The position numbers and the translations under genes were made by a program. A stretch of DNA of 64,000 nt, taken from Trichoplax sp. H2 (Eukaryota > Placozoa > Uniplacotomia > Trichoplacea). The notes beneath the pieces were generated by a model that made no database searches, had not been told where the DNA came from, and saw only the letters and a program-made list of their open reading frames with translations. Of this stretch, positions 39,401 through 51,455 are shown piece after piece; the first letter of the stretch is position 1; each line of letters starts with the position of its first letter. The stretch lies in the NCBI GenBank assembly GCA_003344405.1, contig NOWV01000141.1:1-64000 (forward strand). Reading direction: 5' to 3'.

Positions 39401-42400
39401 ATTACAATCGTATCGTGTATGTATTCAAACGAGTAAACAGGTGATTCTACAAGCCATTTGCTAGGGTAAAAATACATTTTAGGTGAAATTACATATTCAG
39501 CAAATGAAACAAACTTAAATTACAGAAGATTTATGTTATTACTGTGATAGGTATGCTAGAAGACTACAGTTAGACTGGCAGACGCGGTTTGTTTCTCTTA
39601 AAAGCTAGCAGTTATGGGATGAAATTACTCGATATTTGCGATAAGTACGATTAATTTTTATCAAAAGGTAACACGTATACGGGTGTATTTAAATAAATCG
39701 AATCAATTGCAATAATGTTAGAATGACTAAAATTTAAAAATGGTATCCAAGAAAATTTATATCGTTATTACAATCACTTATTAGAAGTTTGAATTACGAA
39801 GATAGGAATTTTTATTTCGTTTTCAGTAGCCATTACGGTAATTGAAATGTAAAATTACAGTCATTGCTATCGAGTTATGTTGGATAAAAATCAGTTTATG
39901 TTCGAAGTAAATTAAGATTATTATCATTATCTGCCATCAAAATCTACAATTATGCCTTGCATGATTCAAAGAATTAACCATTTTCGCTTAAAAGTGTTAT
40001 ATAATAATTAATTACAAAATAAAATTAAAATATTCCAAGTTTAATATCCGAAACATGCTTAAATGGATGAGATTAATATTGTTCTTGTTGTGATTACAGC
40101 ATATCATTCAAAGACTGAATATTTAGAAGGAGATGAGAGTTCTTAAATATTCGAATTTACAGTTAGATAAAATATAACAGAATTAAAGCCACTGCAATGC
40201 AATGATATTAATCGAAGTAGATATTTCATTTTAGATCTACTTACTTGCATGATAAGTTTAAACGATTTTGAAGTGCCTTTATCGGCAACAATGTGCAGGA
40301 CGGTTCTACCTTGAATATCTTGACCTGAAATAGCTGCCTTTTGTTCCAACAGAAAGGCTATAGCATCGCTACAGTCATGACTTACTGCAACCATAAGGGG
40401 TGTTTGCAAACTACCATCCATTGCTTCTAGATATGCGTCCTTGGTAGACCAATTAATAATCGATCAGCTTGTGTAAGATACTTTTAAAATTCAAAATTGA
40501 ACAGCTTACGTTATCTAGCAGTAATTTCATTATTTTCACATTATTGCTAATAGCGGCATAATGTAATCCTGTTCTTGATGCGGAATCAGGTGTATTAACT
40601 TTAGATCCTCGTTTAATTAATTGATTTACAATATCGTAGAATCCATTTAATGCAGCCACGTGAAGGGGTGTCAAGAGATCATTCTGTTTAATAGCAAACA
40701 TGGAAAATATCTTCAGTTGCATAATTTTAAAAATATCGTTACTCAAATTAGAATGCAGTTAAAGTAAAATAGCTCATTTAAACCCAATTCGCTTCAAATA
40801 TTTATTGAGACTGTAACCATGAATTAATTAAACTAAAAGGATAGAAGCAAATATAAAAACTTACCGATTGATTTTCAATATCGGCATCATATTGCAAACA
40901 TAGCTCTGTATTCTAGTATAATATAAATCAAGTATATATTACATCACCACAGTTTAAGCAGGAAGGAAAAAGAATAGAATAAATTAACATTACGGTACAT
41001 TATGTCAAATATGTATAGTATTTTAAATCTATTATACTTTGATCCTAGAATAAAAATTTTACTACCTTAATCGAACCAGAATCTACTGCAAAGTGAATAG
41101 CAGTCAACCCCATTTCGTTAGCGATACTAACATAATCGTTATTCCCCTTCGATTTGGCTGTAATGATTAATATATTATAGTAACTTATATAATTCGACGC
41201 GAAATAGAATAAAAGTCGAATATTGCAATCTTTTCTTCAATAGATAAGCTATACGATAAGTAATTTAGTTTCTATAAACACATATGTTAAAGATATAATA
41301 GTTAATGATGCCTTTATCTATTTCTCCATGTACCAAAACACTAAATTATAGATGATCAAAGCAAATAATAAGTAATTAACATGTATATGAGTATACATAT
41401 ATGGACTAATACTGCATTTCTAAACATAAAATTCAGCCGATATTTCGTATTTTATTGCTATAGTAATGGAAATAATCGTGTCTATCGTGCCGTTACCTAA
41501 GAGTTTAATTTTGACAAGCCTATCAACATACCATAACGCAATAGAAGTTGTATGATGTCAGTTCTCTTCCGTTTAATTGCAAGATGTAGTGCGGTATGTC
41601 CTCCGATATCCTTTCTATAAATATTAGCTCCGTGATGTAGCTGATGAATGTATTTTCCATTAGTATTACAAAAATTAGAAATTTTACATTAAAGAAATAT
41701 GTTAGGGTTTGCTAGAAAAATCAAATTGGAATCACTTTAAATCCATTCTACTTACCAATAATTCTACCGATCGAACTGTGCATGATATTGCAGCCAAGTG
41801 CAATGGCACAGTTCGTTCTTTATCGTGACAGTTTATTATATGTGGAATGGTTGAGTTGGGATTAGATTCACCCATGATAACCTGAAAGATGTAAAATGAG
41901 TAGGAATAATAATGGGCAACAACCACTATATAAAATGCAAAGTAACTAAAACTGTTAGGACGGCAATTTAGTATTAGGGAGAAGACCTGACTAAGGGATA
42001 AATACGACATCTTATTTATCTTAGCTTAAAGATTAAGGGTAAAAGCTTACCTCAACTGCTTCATTACAACCATTCTTGCAGCAGATATGCAATGGAGTAC
42101 GACCTTTCCTGTCGACACTGTCAATACTAGCATCATTTTGGATAAGAGTACGTATAGCATCGCAGGAATTATGTTTAGCAGCTACATGAAGCGGTGATTC
42201 TTCACCATCACCAATTTTAATATTTGTTTCTAGATTAGATATCAAATGAAGGTATAAAATTATGATCGAAATTTCAGCATTACAGTAAATGATATTGGAT
42301 GTGATATAGGCTAATAATTTAACAAGATACTAATTAATTCTATATTTAAAATTCTTTGTTCATCGCCCTTAGTTAGTACTGCTATTTGTGATAGTTTACC

Positions 42401-43909
42401 TCCTCCATGTATGACTAAACAGTCGATAATATCGCCATGGTTGTGGATAGCTGCTAGATGCATTAACGTTAATCCATTTTCATCCGGATAATTAATCCTG
42501 TCTTGATGATATCGGGATTTCAACCCTCTTTCCAAATCATCAACTAATCCATTCTTTGCAGCCTATTGCATAGTGTTAAATAGAATCATTCATTTTGAGT
42601 GCCAATTCGCGTTTTTAAGGTGCTAGATGGCACTGTGTTATTCAGTTTCCTTTGTACTTTAAGTTAGCTTTGACTCCTTTTGAGATCTATCCATTACTAT
42701 AAATATTGTAGTAATCATGATCATATTTCGTCATTACAGTAACTGTTTCTCTACTAGATAGCTCGATTGGTTATTTTCTCTATTTGATCGAAATAATTTA
42801 ATTAAAAATCTAGATTATAACGTTTAAATCAAGAGCAATAATTGTATGTATCGTCACCATCAGTTTCATCTAATGGGCTATTAGACATTTTGAAGAAATT
42901 TGATGAAATTTCAATATAGTAAATGGATTCTGTTCCTACGACTATTACCGATGGTAGATATTTCTAGTCAAATACCATCATCATTTGATTACTACAGTAC
43001 TTATCGCAGGGACTTCTCGATAATAATAGAATGAGAGAGAGAGAGAAGGACATTTATTATCGAGAAATTCCTGCTTATAGCTAGTGTATTACAATAACGA
43101 TATACAAATATTTCAGAACTGGAATAATCTATTTTATCATATATAATATGATGGTTGATGCATGATTTGTAATTTGATATACAGTCATTCGCTCTTAAAA
43201 TACCATGTTTAATTAATGTGGCTATGCAGTTAAGATATGTTATAATTCATAAATAACATGATGATTAGTTTTGAATCCTTGATCCTATCGGTTGTCATTA
43301 GCAAATTTTAACAGTAATTAGAGAACGTATACGCTTAAAGTGTTATTCATACTTTTACAGGAATGTAGTATATCAAAAATTACTTATACAGATTCATAAA
43401 CGTTCCCTACACTATAGTCGTAGTTGATAAATTTATAACTTTAAAGAGCGGAGGATATCAGAAGGGAGAAGTAATCTCTTATAAAATGTGGTAATTATCC
43501 ATTATGACAACGTTAGAAAATATATCCTACGATACTGTTATAATAGCTTGTGTTGTTAATTGTTGTTAAGAATTTATAATCGGTTCTTTAATTGATTTTC
43601 ATTGTATTTTAAATGTCCTAATGATGTTGACACTATTCTTAGTTCCGTAGTTGTACTTACTTGATAAACATCAGCTGGACCGACTTTAGTCACTGCCAAG
43701 CTTAAACTGATAAGAGAATTGCCTATCAGCTCAGCGGTTCGAGTTTGCTTTTTTCTCTTTTTGTGTGGTTCCGACGTAGATTGATTCTTTCCTTTAAAAA
43801 TTTGTGTAAAGGGTCGATAGCAAACAGCTGTTGAATCAGAATTTTTCATGTTTTCTTGATCCGATGAATAATCAACGGGGTTTACATCAATTCTATTAAC
43901 CTTGCTCAT
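33405..43909 (-). CDS. TRPA: TRPA-type ankyrin cation channel, TRPA-c (25 exons, 1138 aa)
   Basis: Third TRPA-subfamily channel. Coding exons: 43909-43661, 42562-42400, 42229-42051, 41881-41756, 41640-41532, 41157-41066, 40912-40865, 40683-40510, 40439-40245, 39297-39214, 39089-38833, 38676-38565, 37730-37561, 37253-37169, 36988-36926, 36746-36663, 36558-36488, 36255-36108, 35686-35597, 35226-35057, 34858-34729, 34587-34405, 34197-34018, 33794-33679, 33543-33405. Phases close throughout. Residues 1-83 carry CYRPF and a Lys/Arg cluster. Sixteen ankyrin repeats can be counted to about 650. S1 lies in 754-803, S2 in 804-833, S3-S4 in 834-890 and S5 in 890-933. The pore (TMMVGELGY) and S6 lie in 934-994, followed by VGLAVGDIHEV and a helical, charged tail. 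It is the most divergent of the three, yet exon sizes match a and b except for +1 codon in exon 11 and the first and last exons. Nothing is broken. Stimulus unknown. Confidence 0.94.
42563..43660. other. First intron of TRPA-c with a 13-base inverted repeat
   Basis: 1.1 kb intron. A perfect inverted repeat (TTCTCGATAATAA at 43014-43026, complement at 43054-43066) flanks an AG dinucleotide run and could form a hairpin in DNA or pre-mRNA. No coding content recognised. Confidence 0.7.
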
Positions 43910-46867
43910 TATTATTTTTATTTATTGGCATCTAGTTCGACTGAAAGTAAACCGAGACTAAATGGAATCCCTAATTTTCGAACCTCTTCCGAATCAATTT
44001 GTTACGTGTACATTAAAATAATATCTGATCCTATCCAGGTTCTTATATTGTCTATTACATGCTGCTTATGAGTGGTTATTGGCGTTCAAGTTTGCTATAG
44101 CCATCGTGACTTTACATATAGTAGTTACGGTTGTAATATAATTTGCATTTATAATAATGATGTCAGCACAATAACAGCATGTAGAACAATCAGTCAAGGG
44201 AGAAAAACACTATTAATTAAAATACATGAAGAATGGGATAGGCCATTATGCAAATAAGGCCTTCATCTAAGATAGAGTAATACTCAATTAGCCTTTGATA
44301 TCGTATAGTACTCGTAAACGTTCGAGTAGCAGCTTAGCTTGCGATCTGTAAATGGAATTCCATAAATTATCGATAGACCGATAAAAAATATTTTGTAGGT
44401 GCAATAGTTTGGAATAAACGAAGTTTAGAATGTGATTTAGTAGCATTGATTACAAATGGAGTATAAATGGAGATAATTTAACATGTTTGCTTTAGCTTCA
44501 CCAATGATGATATTATTGTGACATCCGATATTTTTGGACGTTTCGATGCGAAATATAGCTCAAGTGGCTCTATTATAATTCCATTTCTGTATCAAAATTT
44601 ACCGCATTCTAAGCTTGTAGTGCTTGAAAATTTAGTAGCAGTCATGAGGTTTTCCATTTATCATCGTCTAAATATGTCAAGTACAAAAATAATTTGTTGT
44701 TGTACGCTGATAAAGCTAAAGATACACCCTTGGACGTTCTGTGTCATGAGTATGGAATTTAAAATTTCACAATCATTCCATTCAAAAACCTTTCAGTAGA
44801 AGCATAAACAACTAGACATATCATGGTGCATCTAGTAGTCTATCAGTCACCATGGATTGCTAAATACTGGTATACCATGGATTACTAGATATATCATAGC
44901 GCGTCTAGTAGTCCATCAGTCATTATGGATTGCTAGATATACCAGGGAGTACTAGATGTATTAGGGTGTATCCAGTAGTGTTCAGTTTTGAGGTTTCCTA
45001 TTTATAAATTATCATCTAAATATGTTAAGCATATGATAACTTGCTCTTGCACGCAGTACAAAGTTAAAGATGCAGCGTTGAGACAAGCTGTGCTGCAAAT
45101 ATGGAATTGAAAATTTTACAATCACTCCATCCAAAAACGTTTCAGATCATTCAGCAGAGCTTGTAAATAAAATAGCTACTGGTATTGAGAAACACTGCCA
45201 ATAAGCCGCAGATGTTCTACTTCTACCTCGCAATGGGTGTCTGTACGTACTTGCCAAACAGATTTTTTCAAGGGTGCGCCATCTTATGACGGTAGCTCTA
45301 CGTTATTCATGATTTCTACATACTGCAAATAAACGCGTGAGTATGGATAGCTATCCAATCAGTTATACCACGACTACACCTTATATATTAATTAATTACA
45401 TATACATCGATTTTAATAACGTTATTGGCTACACAAGTAGCGCAAAATGTCGCCCAAGTCGACCAGTCTACACACTAATAAAGTGGTGAGGCAAGAATAG
45501 TGCCTTGAAAGATTTTGCAGGAACTTGTAGCACTTTCTCTCATCGCTATTGGGACTTCTAAAAGATGAAGAGAAGGTGTATATTCCTTTCTGCAGAAGTA
45601 AAAGAAAATTACCTCCATGGTTCATGTCATAAAATTCATATCCAAAGAAAACATCAGCGGATGGTAACCACTTTTCATTATAAATTCATTTATTTATTTA
45701 TTGGGAGGCTAATGTCAGCTGAGGATGAGAACTAACGAATTGCAGAAAGACTTGACTTTACATACAAGTGGTAAAGTATCATCTGCCACCTTTCAAGTTA
45801 CTATAGTTTCCTAATTAATACAGTAAGAGCTTCTACTAACACCATTGCGCCATATATGATCATCTACCTTTCCAAATGCGGGGTAGATAACAACCGATTA
45901 TAGTATTAATTTACTATTAGTCGACAACACCATTATAATCATCATGATCGAGAGGATATCTCTACTAATATAGGATCTCCTATATTAATGCTAACAGTTC
46001 TTTAAGATAGTTCAATTTCGCGACAGGCCCTATCAGGGATTATAATTCATCGAGCAAGAAGGACTGACGACGAAAATTCATTACCAACCATTTGCTCGGG
46101 GGCCCTTTTGCTAGTCATTTTAACTGTACCGCAAGACTGGAACCGTACGTCGCACTGTGCACAAAATGCCTAGTAGCTGCTTGAGAACGCATCTATCAAC
46201 AATGTACGCTTCCAGACGTAGAGTAGAGTTCTTATGATCAGCGATATCACCTTATATCAGCTTGTTCGTTATTGGCAATCAAAAGTCTTTACTAATTCCT
46301 GCCTTTCCTCTTCATGTTTTAATGTTTAGCCGTTGCTGGTAGCATCGAGGTTTTACCTCCATGGCTACTACTGTAATTCCATTAGCGGCAACATCCTATA
46401 CTGTAGTATAGTAGTGGAACCTTGGTAAAGCACATGATACTGTGGAGAATTGAATTTTCATGGCTTGACTCAGTAAAGTATACTGGCATCAATGGACCAA
46501 CAGTACTGCATTCCATCATCTAGATCACACACTTTCTTCCACCAAGTTAATACACACTTCTACCTATTGAATTCGATTGCTTATGATCCTCTATGGACGA
46601 TAATTATTCACTCTTTTCGCCTCGAATTAGATGCTTAAGGTTAGCTGGATTTAGCTATCCGACATCTTTGAAAGGCTAGCTCATCGACAACACGTGACTA
46701 ACATTGGTAACGGACATCTAGACGAGCGGAATCACTCGAAGCATGAGATCCATGACCAAAACCATAACTGCCATCTATCCGCTTTTGATACCTGGAAGTG
46801 GAAATTTCTAATTTGGTGCTAAATATCATCGCTTTAAGTCCTGATTATCGATCGATGGAGTAGGAAA
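43910..46867. other. Spacer between TRPA-c 5' end and RRP9
   Basis: The two genes are divergent, so both promoters should lie here. I recognise no protein. It holds a duplicated block (about 44650-44805 and 44985-45150), a small tandem array between the copies, and a 22-base palindrome at 45966-45987. From about 45.9 kb the base composition becomes visibly richer in G and C than the channel genes, without an open frame I can name. Confidence 0.5.
44650..45150. repeat. Degenerate duplicated block flanking a small tandem array
   Basis: About 44650-44805 and 44985-45150 align at moderate identity; landmarks are CATCTAAATATGT, CACTCCATCCAAAAACGTTTCAG and relatives. Between them, 44812-44985 holds two to three copies of a ~75-base unit with TCTAGTAGTC-ATCAGTCA-ATGGATTGCTA. 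An open frame at 44518-44799 overlaps the first copy but has no family motif and is not kept as a gene. Confidence 0.6.
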
Positions 46868-49800
46868 ATGTCTTCCAATTTTTTTATTACCAACGAAAAA
46901 CGGCGAAAAGGTGCCGGTCGACCGGCCAAAAAGGTGAATAAGTTGTAGAATAGGTAGTTTAGCTGGACTGATAGTCATGAAAATGGCTGCATGCATTCTT
47001 TCATTCCTGATGATGGAATGAAAGATTATTAATGGGTGGTAGTTACAGATGCAATGTAGTAGATGTAGAGCGATGCTTGATATAAAGTAATATTGAAGTT
47101 ATATTGTGCTATGACATGGTTGATATTGTTAATATTAGATGAAAGGAAGTAAGAGAAATGCTATCGTAGATGAAGAAATTCCAAGTGATGATGAAGAAAT
47201 ACAAGCTTCCACTCATAGGAGCGATGAACATTCAGAGGATGAATATGATAGTGAAACTGCAGAGGATAAGCGCTTAAGACTTGCCAAAGAATATCTTAGA
47301 CATTTAGAGCAAGAAGGTAGCGAAACTCACTAGTCAGACAATGATGCGTACAATCTTGCCAATAGGCCATGTTTCGTCAATGTGCTGTACACAGCTCAAC
47401 AGGAAGCACTAGTTTACTATTGTGCACAATTGAATTCTTCATTAATGAATCGGCCCTCTTCTGTTTGCTTAGAATTGCAAGATCAGCAATCAAAAGACAC
47501 TGCACATGATGCAATTGCACACCGTTTAAAAGAAGAATTTGTAAGGATTACATTAGCTAAGATTTTGATTCTAAATATCATTGATTATAATAGCGCTTCA
47601 TTATCGCATTTCAATGATATAGTTAGACCACAGTGGAAAGCAACAAAAATTATTATGCGATGAAGTAAGTGCAACTTCGATTTAATTTTTACTTATAAAT
47701 TGACTGGATAATGACTACTATTCATAAAATAACAACAAAAAGATAATCGGCTTCTTATGTAGATTCTTTATGTTACTTATGATGTGGTAAAATATACTTT
47801 TACGATGACTGATTCATAAAATAAGAACAGGAAATAATTAATCGGCTTCTTATGTAAATTCTGTTTCTTACTTGTGACGAGATAAAATATCCTTTACGGT
47901 TAAATATCGATATCTAGTTGTTGATTGTAAAATTACTGTTCATCAGCTATTCTAATAGCGGCATAATTGGATCCATTTATTTCACAGTGTATTGAACCAG
48001 ATCCTGATAAAATCATCAAGTTACAGGGACACAAACTCAGTGTCACTTGTGTAGCATTCTCTCATGATGGTAAATTTGTCTATAGTGGTTCAAAGGATAG
48101 TTCTATAATCAAGTGTAAGTCCTCACGCATGAATTGATACCAAAAGAATGGAAGTAATATACTATTTCTATGCACATGATTGGATTGGATTGGCTAAGAA
48201 CCTTTAGTGTTTTTATAATTACTGTTAGTTATGCTAATCTTTCATTTTACAGGGGATTTAGAAACTTTTAAGAAAGTAAAAGTATTTCATGGCTTCCATA
48301 AAGCTGGCGAAGGGAAAGGACATAAAGGACACATCCTATGTTTAGATGTCAGCTCGGATTGTAAATACATGGTAAGTAATAGCCTAAGAGCTTATACATC
48401 ACCATTGTCAAGTAACGTTAGGTAGGCTTATTCTACAACAGTATATTGTAATCGAAAATTTGTTAATTACAAATAAAACAGGCGAGTGGTGGGCAGGATA
48501 AACTTGTATACTTATGGGATTTAGAGAAGGAAGAAGTTTGTTATATATTCAAAGGACATAAAGATATAATTACGGTTAGTTTCGTGTGACTCACTTTGTA
48601 AATTATATTAACGTATTGAACTCCTTACTATATTACTTACTCATTGTCATTTAACATTCCTGCGCTGGCTTTAATGCCACTATAAAAACTCATAACTAGT
48701 GTAAGATTGATATTTCATTGCTTACAAAAGTAATACCGATTAATAAGATTGAATAAGTGAGAAAATCTTAGTATTTTCTGCTAGTAATGTCGCTATTTTG
48801 TAACCGTGGTGTACATTGGTTTTAATACATCTTTACAGAATATGTCAATACAACTGCTTACTACGTTATCCCTTAAACTCTTCCTTTATTATATTTGTGT
48901 ACGAGAATATATGCACGCGCTATTATTCACTAACGCTAAGTTGGATTTTATACATGATGTCAAGGGCTTGCGATTTCGCCATAATTCTCACGAATTGTAT
49001 AGCACTTCCAAAGATAGATCAGTGAAAGTATGGAGCGTGGATGAAAGGGCATACGTTGAAACATTGTATGTTGCAATACTGTATATGTAGTATTAAACGC
49101 TTGGATGACTATATTTAACCGTGGATTGACAGTAAAATGCAACTTCATTTTTTTTTTCATAGATTTGGTCATCAAGACGCAGTTTTAGGTATCGATTGTC
49201 TCAGGCGGCAGCGACCTGTTACTGCTGGTGGTCGTGATTGTAGTATTCATGTCTGGAAAATTATTGACGAGAGCTATTTGAAATTCGAAACCAACAAAAG
49301 GTTAACTTTTCAAAATAAAATGTGATTTAAATCAATGTTTGACAATCAATCTATCGTAAAGGGTACGTCTTACTCTATGCGTGAAAATATAAAGGTACAC
49401 GTTGCAAATAGTTCCATTCTCAGTATTCAGTGACAGGTGTAACTCTTGTTGGACAACTACTGACGATAATTGGTTAAATTCAATATTTATTGAACACTTA
49501 TAATACATGAATATGATACATAAACATTTAGAGGATCCATGGAATGCCTCTGCATGCTTAATGAAGATAACTATCTTTCTGGCACTGATGACGGGTAATG
49601 ATGCAATTGATTATGTTTCTAGTGATAAAATAGCTGCTAAATTTTACGTTGAAATATAGTAAAATTGATATTAATTGGATATAACTTTGTAAAACGTGCA
49701 TTGTAAGATCGCTGATAACATGGAATATTCACAAAAAGAGGCCAACTTTTACCAGAGATAACGCTCACGGATCAAATCCGCAAAGAAACCTTCCAACAGA

Positions 49801-50457
49801 TGATTCTTGGATCATCTCTGTAGCGTCGGTTCCTTATAGTGATCTAGCTATAAGTGGTACATCTAAACTTGATATAATCTTTTCAACTTTCAACATTATC
49901 TTAACGTCCAATTTTGTTTTATCGTTCATCACTGTTTTGATCATGAACGTATGCAGGTTCAAATGATAATCAATTACGATTATGGCGAAGCAGCCGTGAC
50001 TATACAACATTAAGTCCACTTTTTTCTGTCGATGTGGTAAGTTAACTATCTATGCCTCGCAACTGACTCGGCTCATACTGTTGTAAATGTATAAACTGTT
50101 CAGTGACGCTTATCCTAAAGCTTCATGCAGAAATCTCGTTTCTCACTGCATATACAATCAGTTTCAATTCGTTGATGTTTTTTTTTCAATAACACTAAAG
50201 GTGGTAGGATAGTACAGTAAAATACAATGATATATAAATTACTTGTTTCTACTAATATATCATACATTCAGTTACTATAATTGATTAATAATTGTATAAT
50301 TTCGATAACACAGCCAGGTTTCATCAATGGACTAGCTCTAAGTCATAATGGCCAATTTATAGCATGCGCTATTGGTCAAGAGCACAAATTAGGAAGATGG
50401 TGGCATTTACAGCATGTCAAGAATTGCGTATGCATTATCGATTTGCGAAATGCTTGA
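46868..50457 (+). CDS. RRP9: U3 snoRNP 55K WD40 protein, RRP9 (12 exons, ~441 aa)
   Basis: Nucleolar WD40 protein of the box C/D U3 snoRNP, needed for early 18S pre-rRNA cleavages. Exons: 46868-46933, 47139-47316, 47473-47540, 47988-48114, 48253-48371, 48482-48574, 48965-49065, 49163-49300, 49532-49594, 49708-49856, 49957-50036, 50314-50457. The N-terminus is basic (KRRKGAGRPAKK), then acidic (DEEIPSDDEE), then the family motif ETAEDKRLRLAKEYL. Seven WD repeats follow, including STSKDRSVKVW, TAGGRDCSIHVW, the SGTDDGSLITW blade and the C-terminal GQEHKLGRWW ending in CVCIIDL, all typical of U3-55K. Length is close to human (475). A short linker expected between exons 3 and 4 was not found: the frame joins directly, so about 10-15 residues are either absent or in a micro-exon I missed. 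The exon 7 and exon 10 acceptors (CAAG, TAAG) are weak but fixed by frame. Confidence 0.92.
47712..47899. repeat. Tandem duplication of a ~93-base unit in RRP9 intron 3
   Basis: 47712-47804 and 47805-47899 share TTCATAAAATAA, AATCGGCTTCTTATGTA and GATAAAATAT-CTTT landmarks. It is non-coding and adjacent to the place where a missing linker exon was sought. Confidence 0.75.
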
Positions 50458-50481
50458 TCAACGATGTATTATTTGGAATAG

Positions 50482-50487
50482 AATAAA
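50482..50487 (+). terminator. Polyadenylation signal AATAAA of RRP9
   Basis: Canonical hexamer 25 bases after the RRP9 stop codon (50455-50457). Assigned by position. Confidence 0.55.
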
Positions 50488-51424
50488 AATGAATGACAAT
50501 TTTATCAGAGTTAAAATTAATTGTGAATCTGAAATTCTTGCTCCATATTGATATCTATTCAGTTAAAATGAACAGATTTATTCCAGGTCTAGCATTAAGA
50601 AGTCCTTTTACGTTTTTAATATAAGTTTAGAGATTTCGCAGGTTAATGCATTTAAAGTGAAAGGTATCCGTAAATAATTGCCGTTATCAGCATAATATGC
50701 CAGGACAATTTTGTAAAACAACCCATGACTCCAAACTGTTATAAAGTTGGAAAAACTATTGAACTTGTTAATTAGTTACTTTTTTTGAGTATGATTGACA
50801 CATAAACTGTAAAGGGTAACATGATAATAATAATAATGATAATATTAATAAGGCGACTATGATCGCTCATCATTGTTACGTCTAGACTGATAAAAGCAAT
50901 CGAGATGATAACATGACATATGGTGAATAAGATTGCCTGGTCATTCTCGAAGTTGATTAGTTCTACATTTGAGTAATAATAATCAATAAGGCCATTTACT
51001 GGTGATTAACTTCTTCAATCACGATAACAGTCTCCAATCAGAATGAAGCCTTCCACAACGATGTGAAAACCAAGTTAGGTACATCTACGTACTGTTGATA
51101 TGCACAGCAAGTATTAGTAGATAAATTGTTGTATTCCACATCTTTAGTCAAGTCAATAAGGGCGGAAATAAACTATAGCAAATAGGTATCTCAATTAAAA
51201 CATTACATTACATGTCTACTTTTAAACGCTGAATCCAAATTATAAGGTGAAGAAATCTAAACGTCATAGCGAGAGAGAAAAAAAGAAAGTCATAAAATTA
51301 TTGATACAATAATGGTGATTTTAAAAAAAAAATGACTCCTTTACTGATTATTCCAGTGAAATGAAAAACTTGATTTTTTTCGGGGGGATGCCATAACCAC
51401 GAATATTGATCATTAATACGTCAA

Positions 51425-51430
51425 TTTATT
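51425..51430 (-). terminator. Polyadenylation signal AATAAA of RBM15-type gene
   Basis: TTTATT on the plus strand reads AATAAA on the gene strand, 26 bases after the TAG stop at 51458-51456. This implies a very short 3' UTR if it is used. Confidence 0.5.
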
Positions 51431-51455
51431 CATAATGATAGTAGTAATAACAGGC

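Larger units (their letters stand above)
50458..51455. other. Convergent spacer between RRP9 and RBM15
   Basis: One kilobase between two facing stop codons. AATAAA at 50482-50487 (plus) suits RRP9, and AATAAA on the minus strand at 51430-51425 suits RBM15. No gene or repeat family seen. Confidence 0.6.

Noticed and set aside
44518-44799. 93-codon plus-strand open frame
   Set aside because: Overlaps a degenerate duplicated block, has no family motif, and the other copy of the block does not keep the frame open.
47382-47663. 93-codon plus-strand open frame in the RRP9 locus
   Set aside because: Only 47473-47540 of it is coding (RRP9 exon 3, bounded by AG and GTAAGG); the rest is intron.
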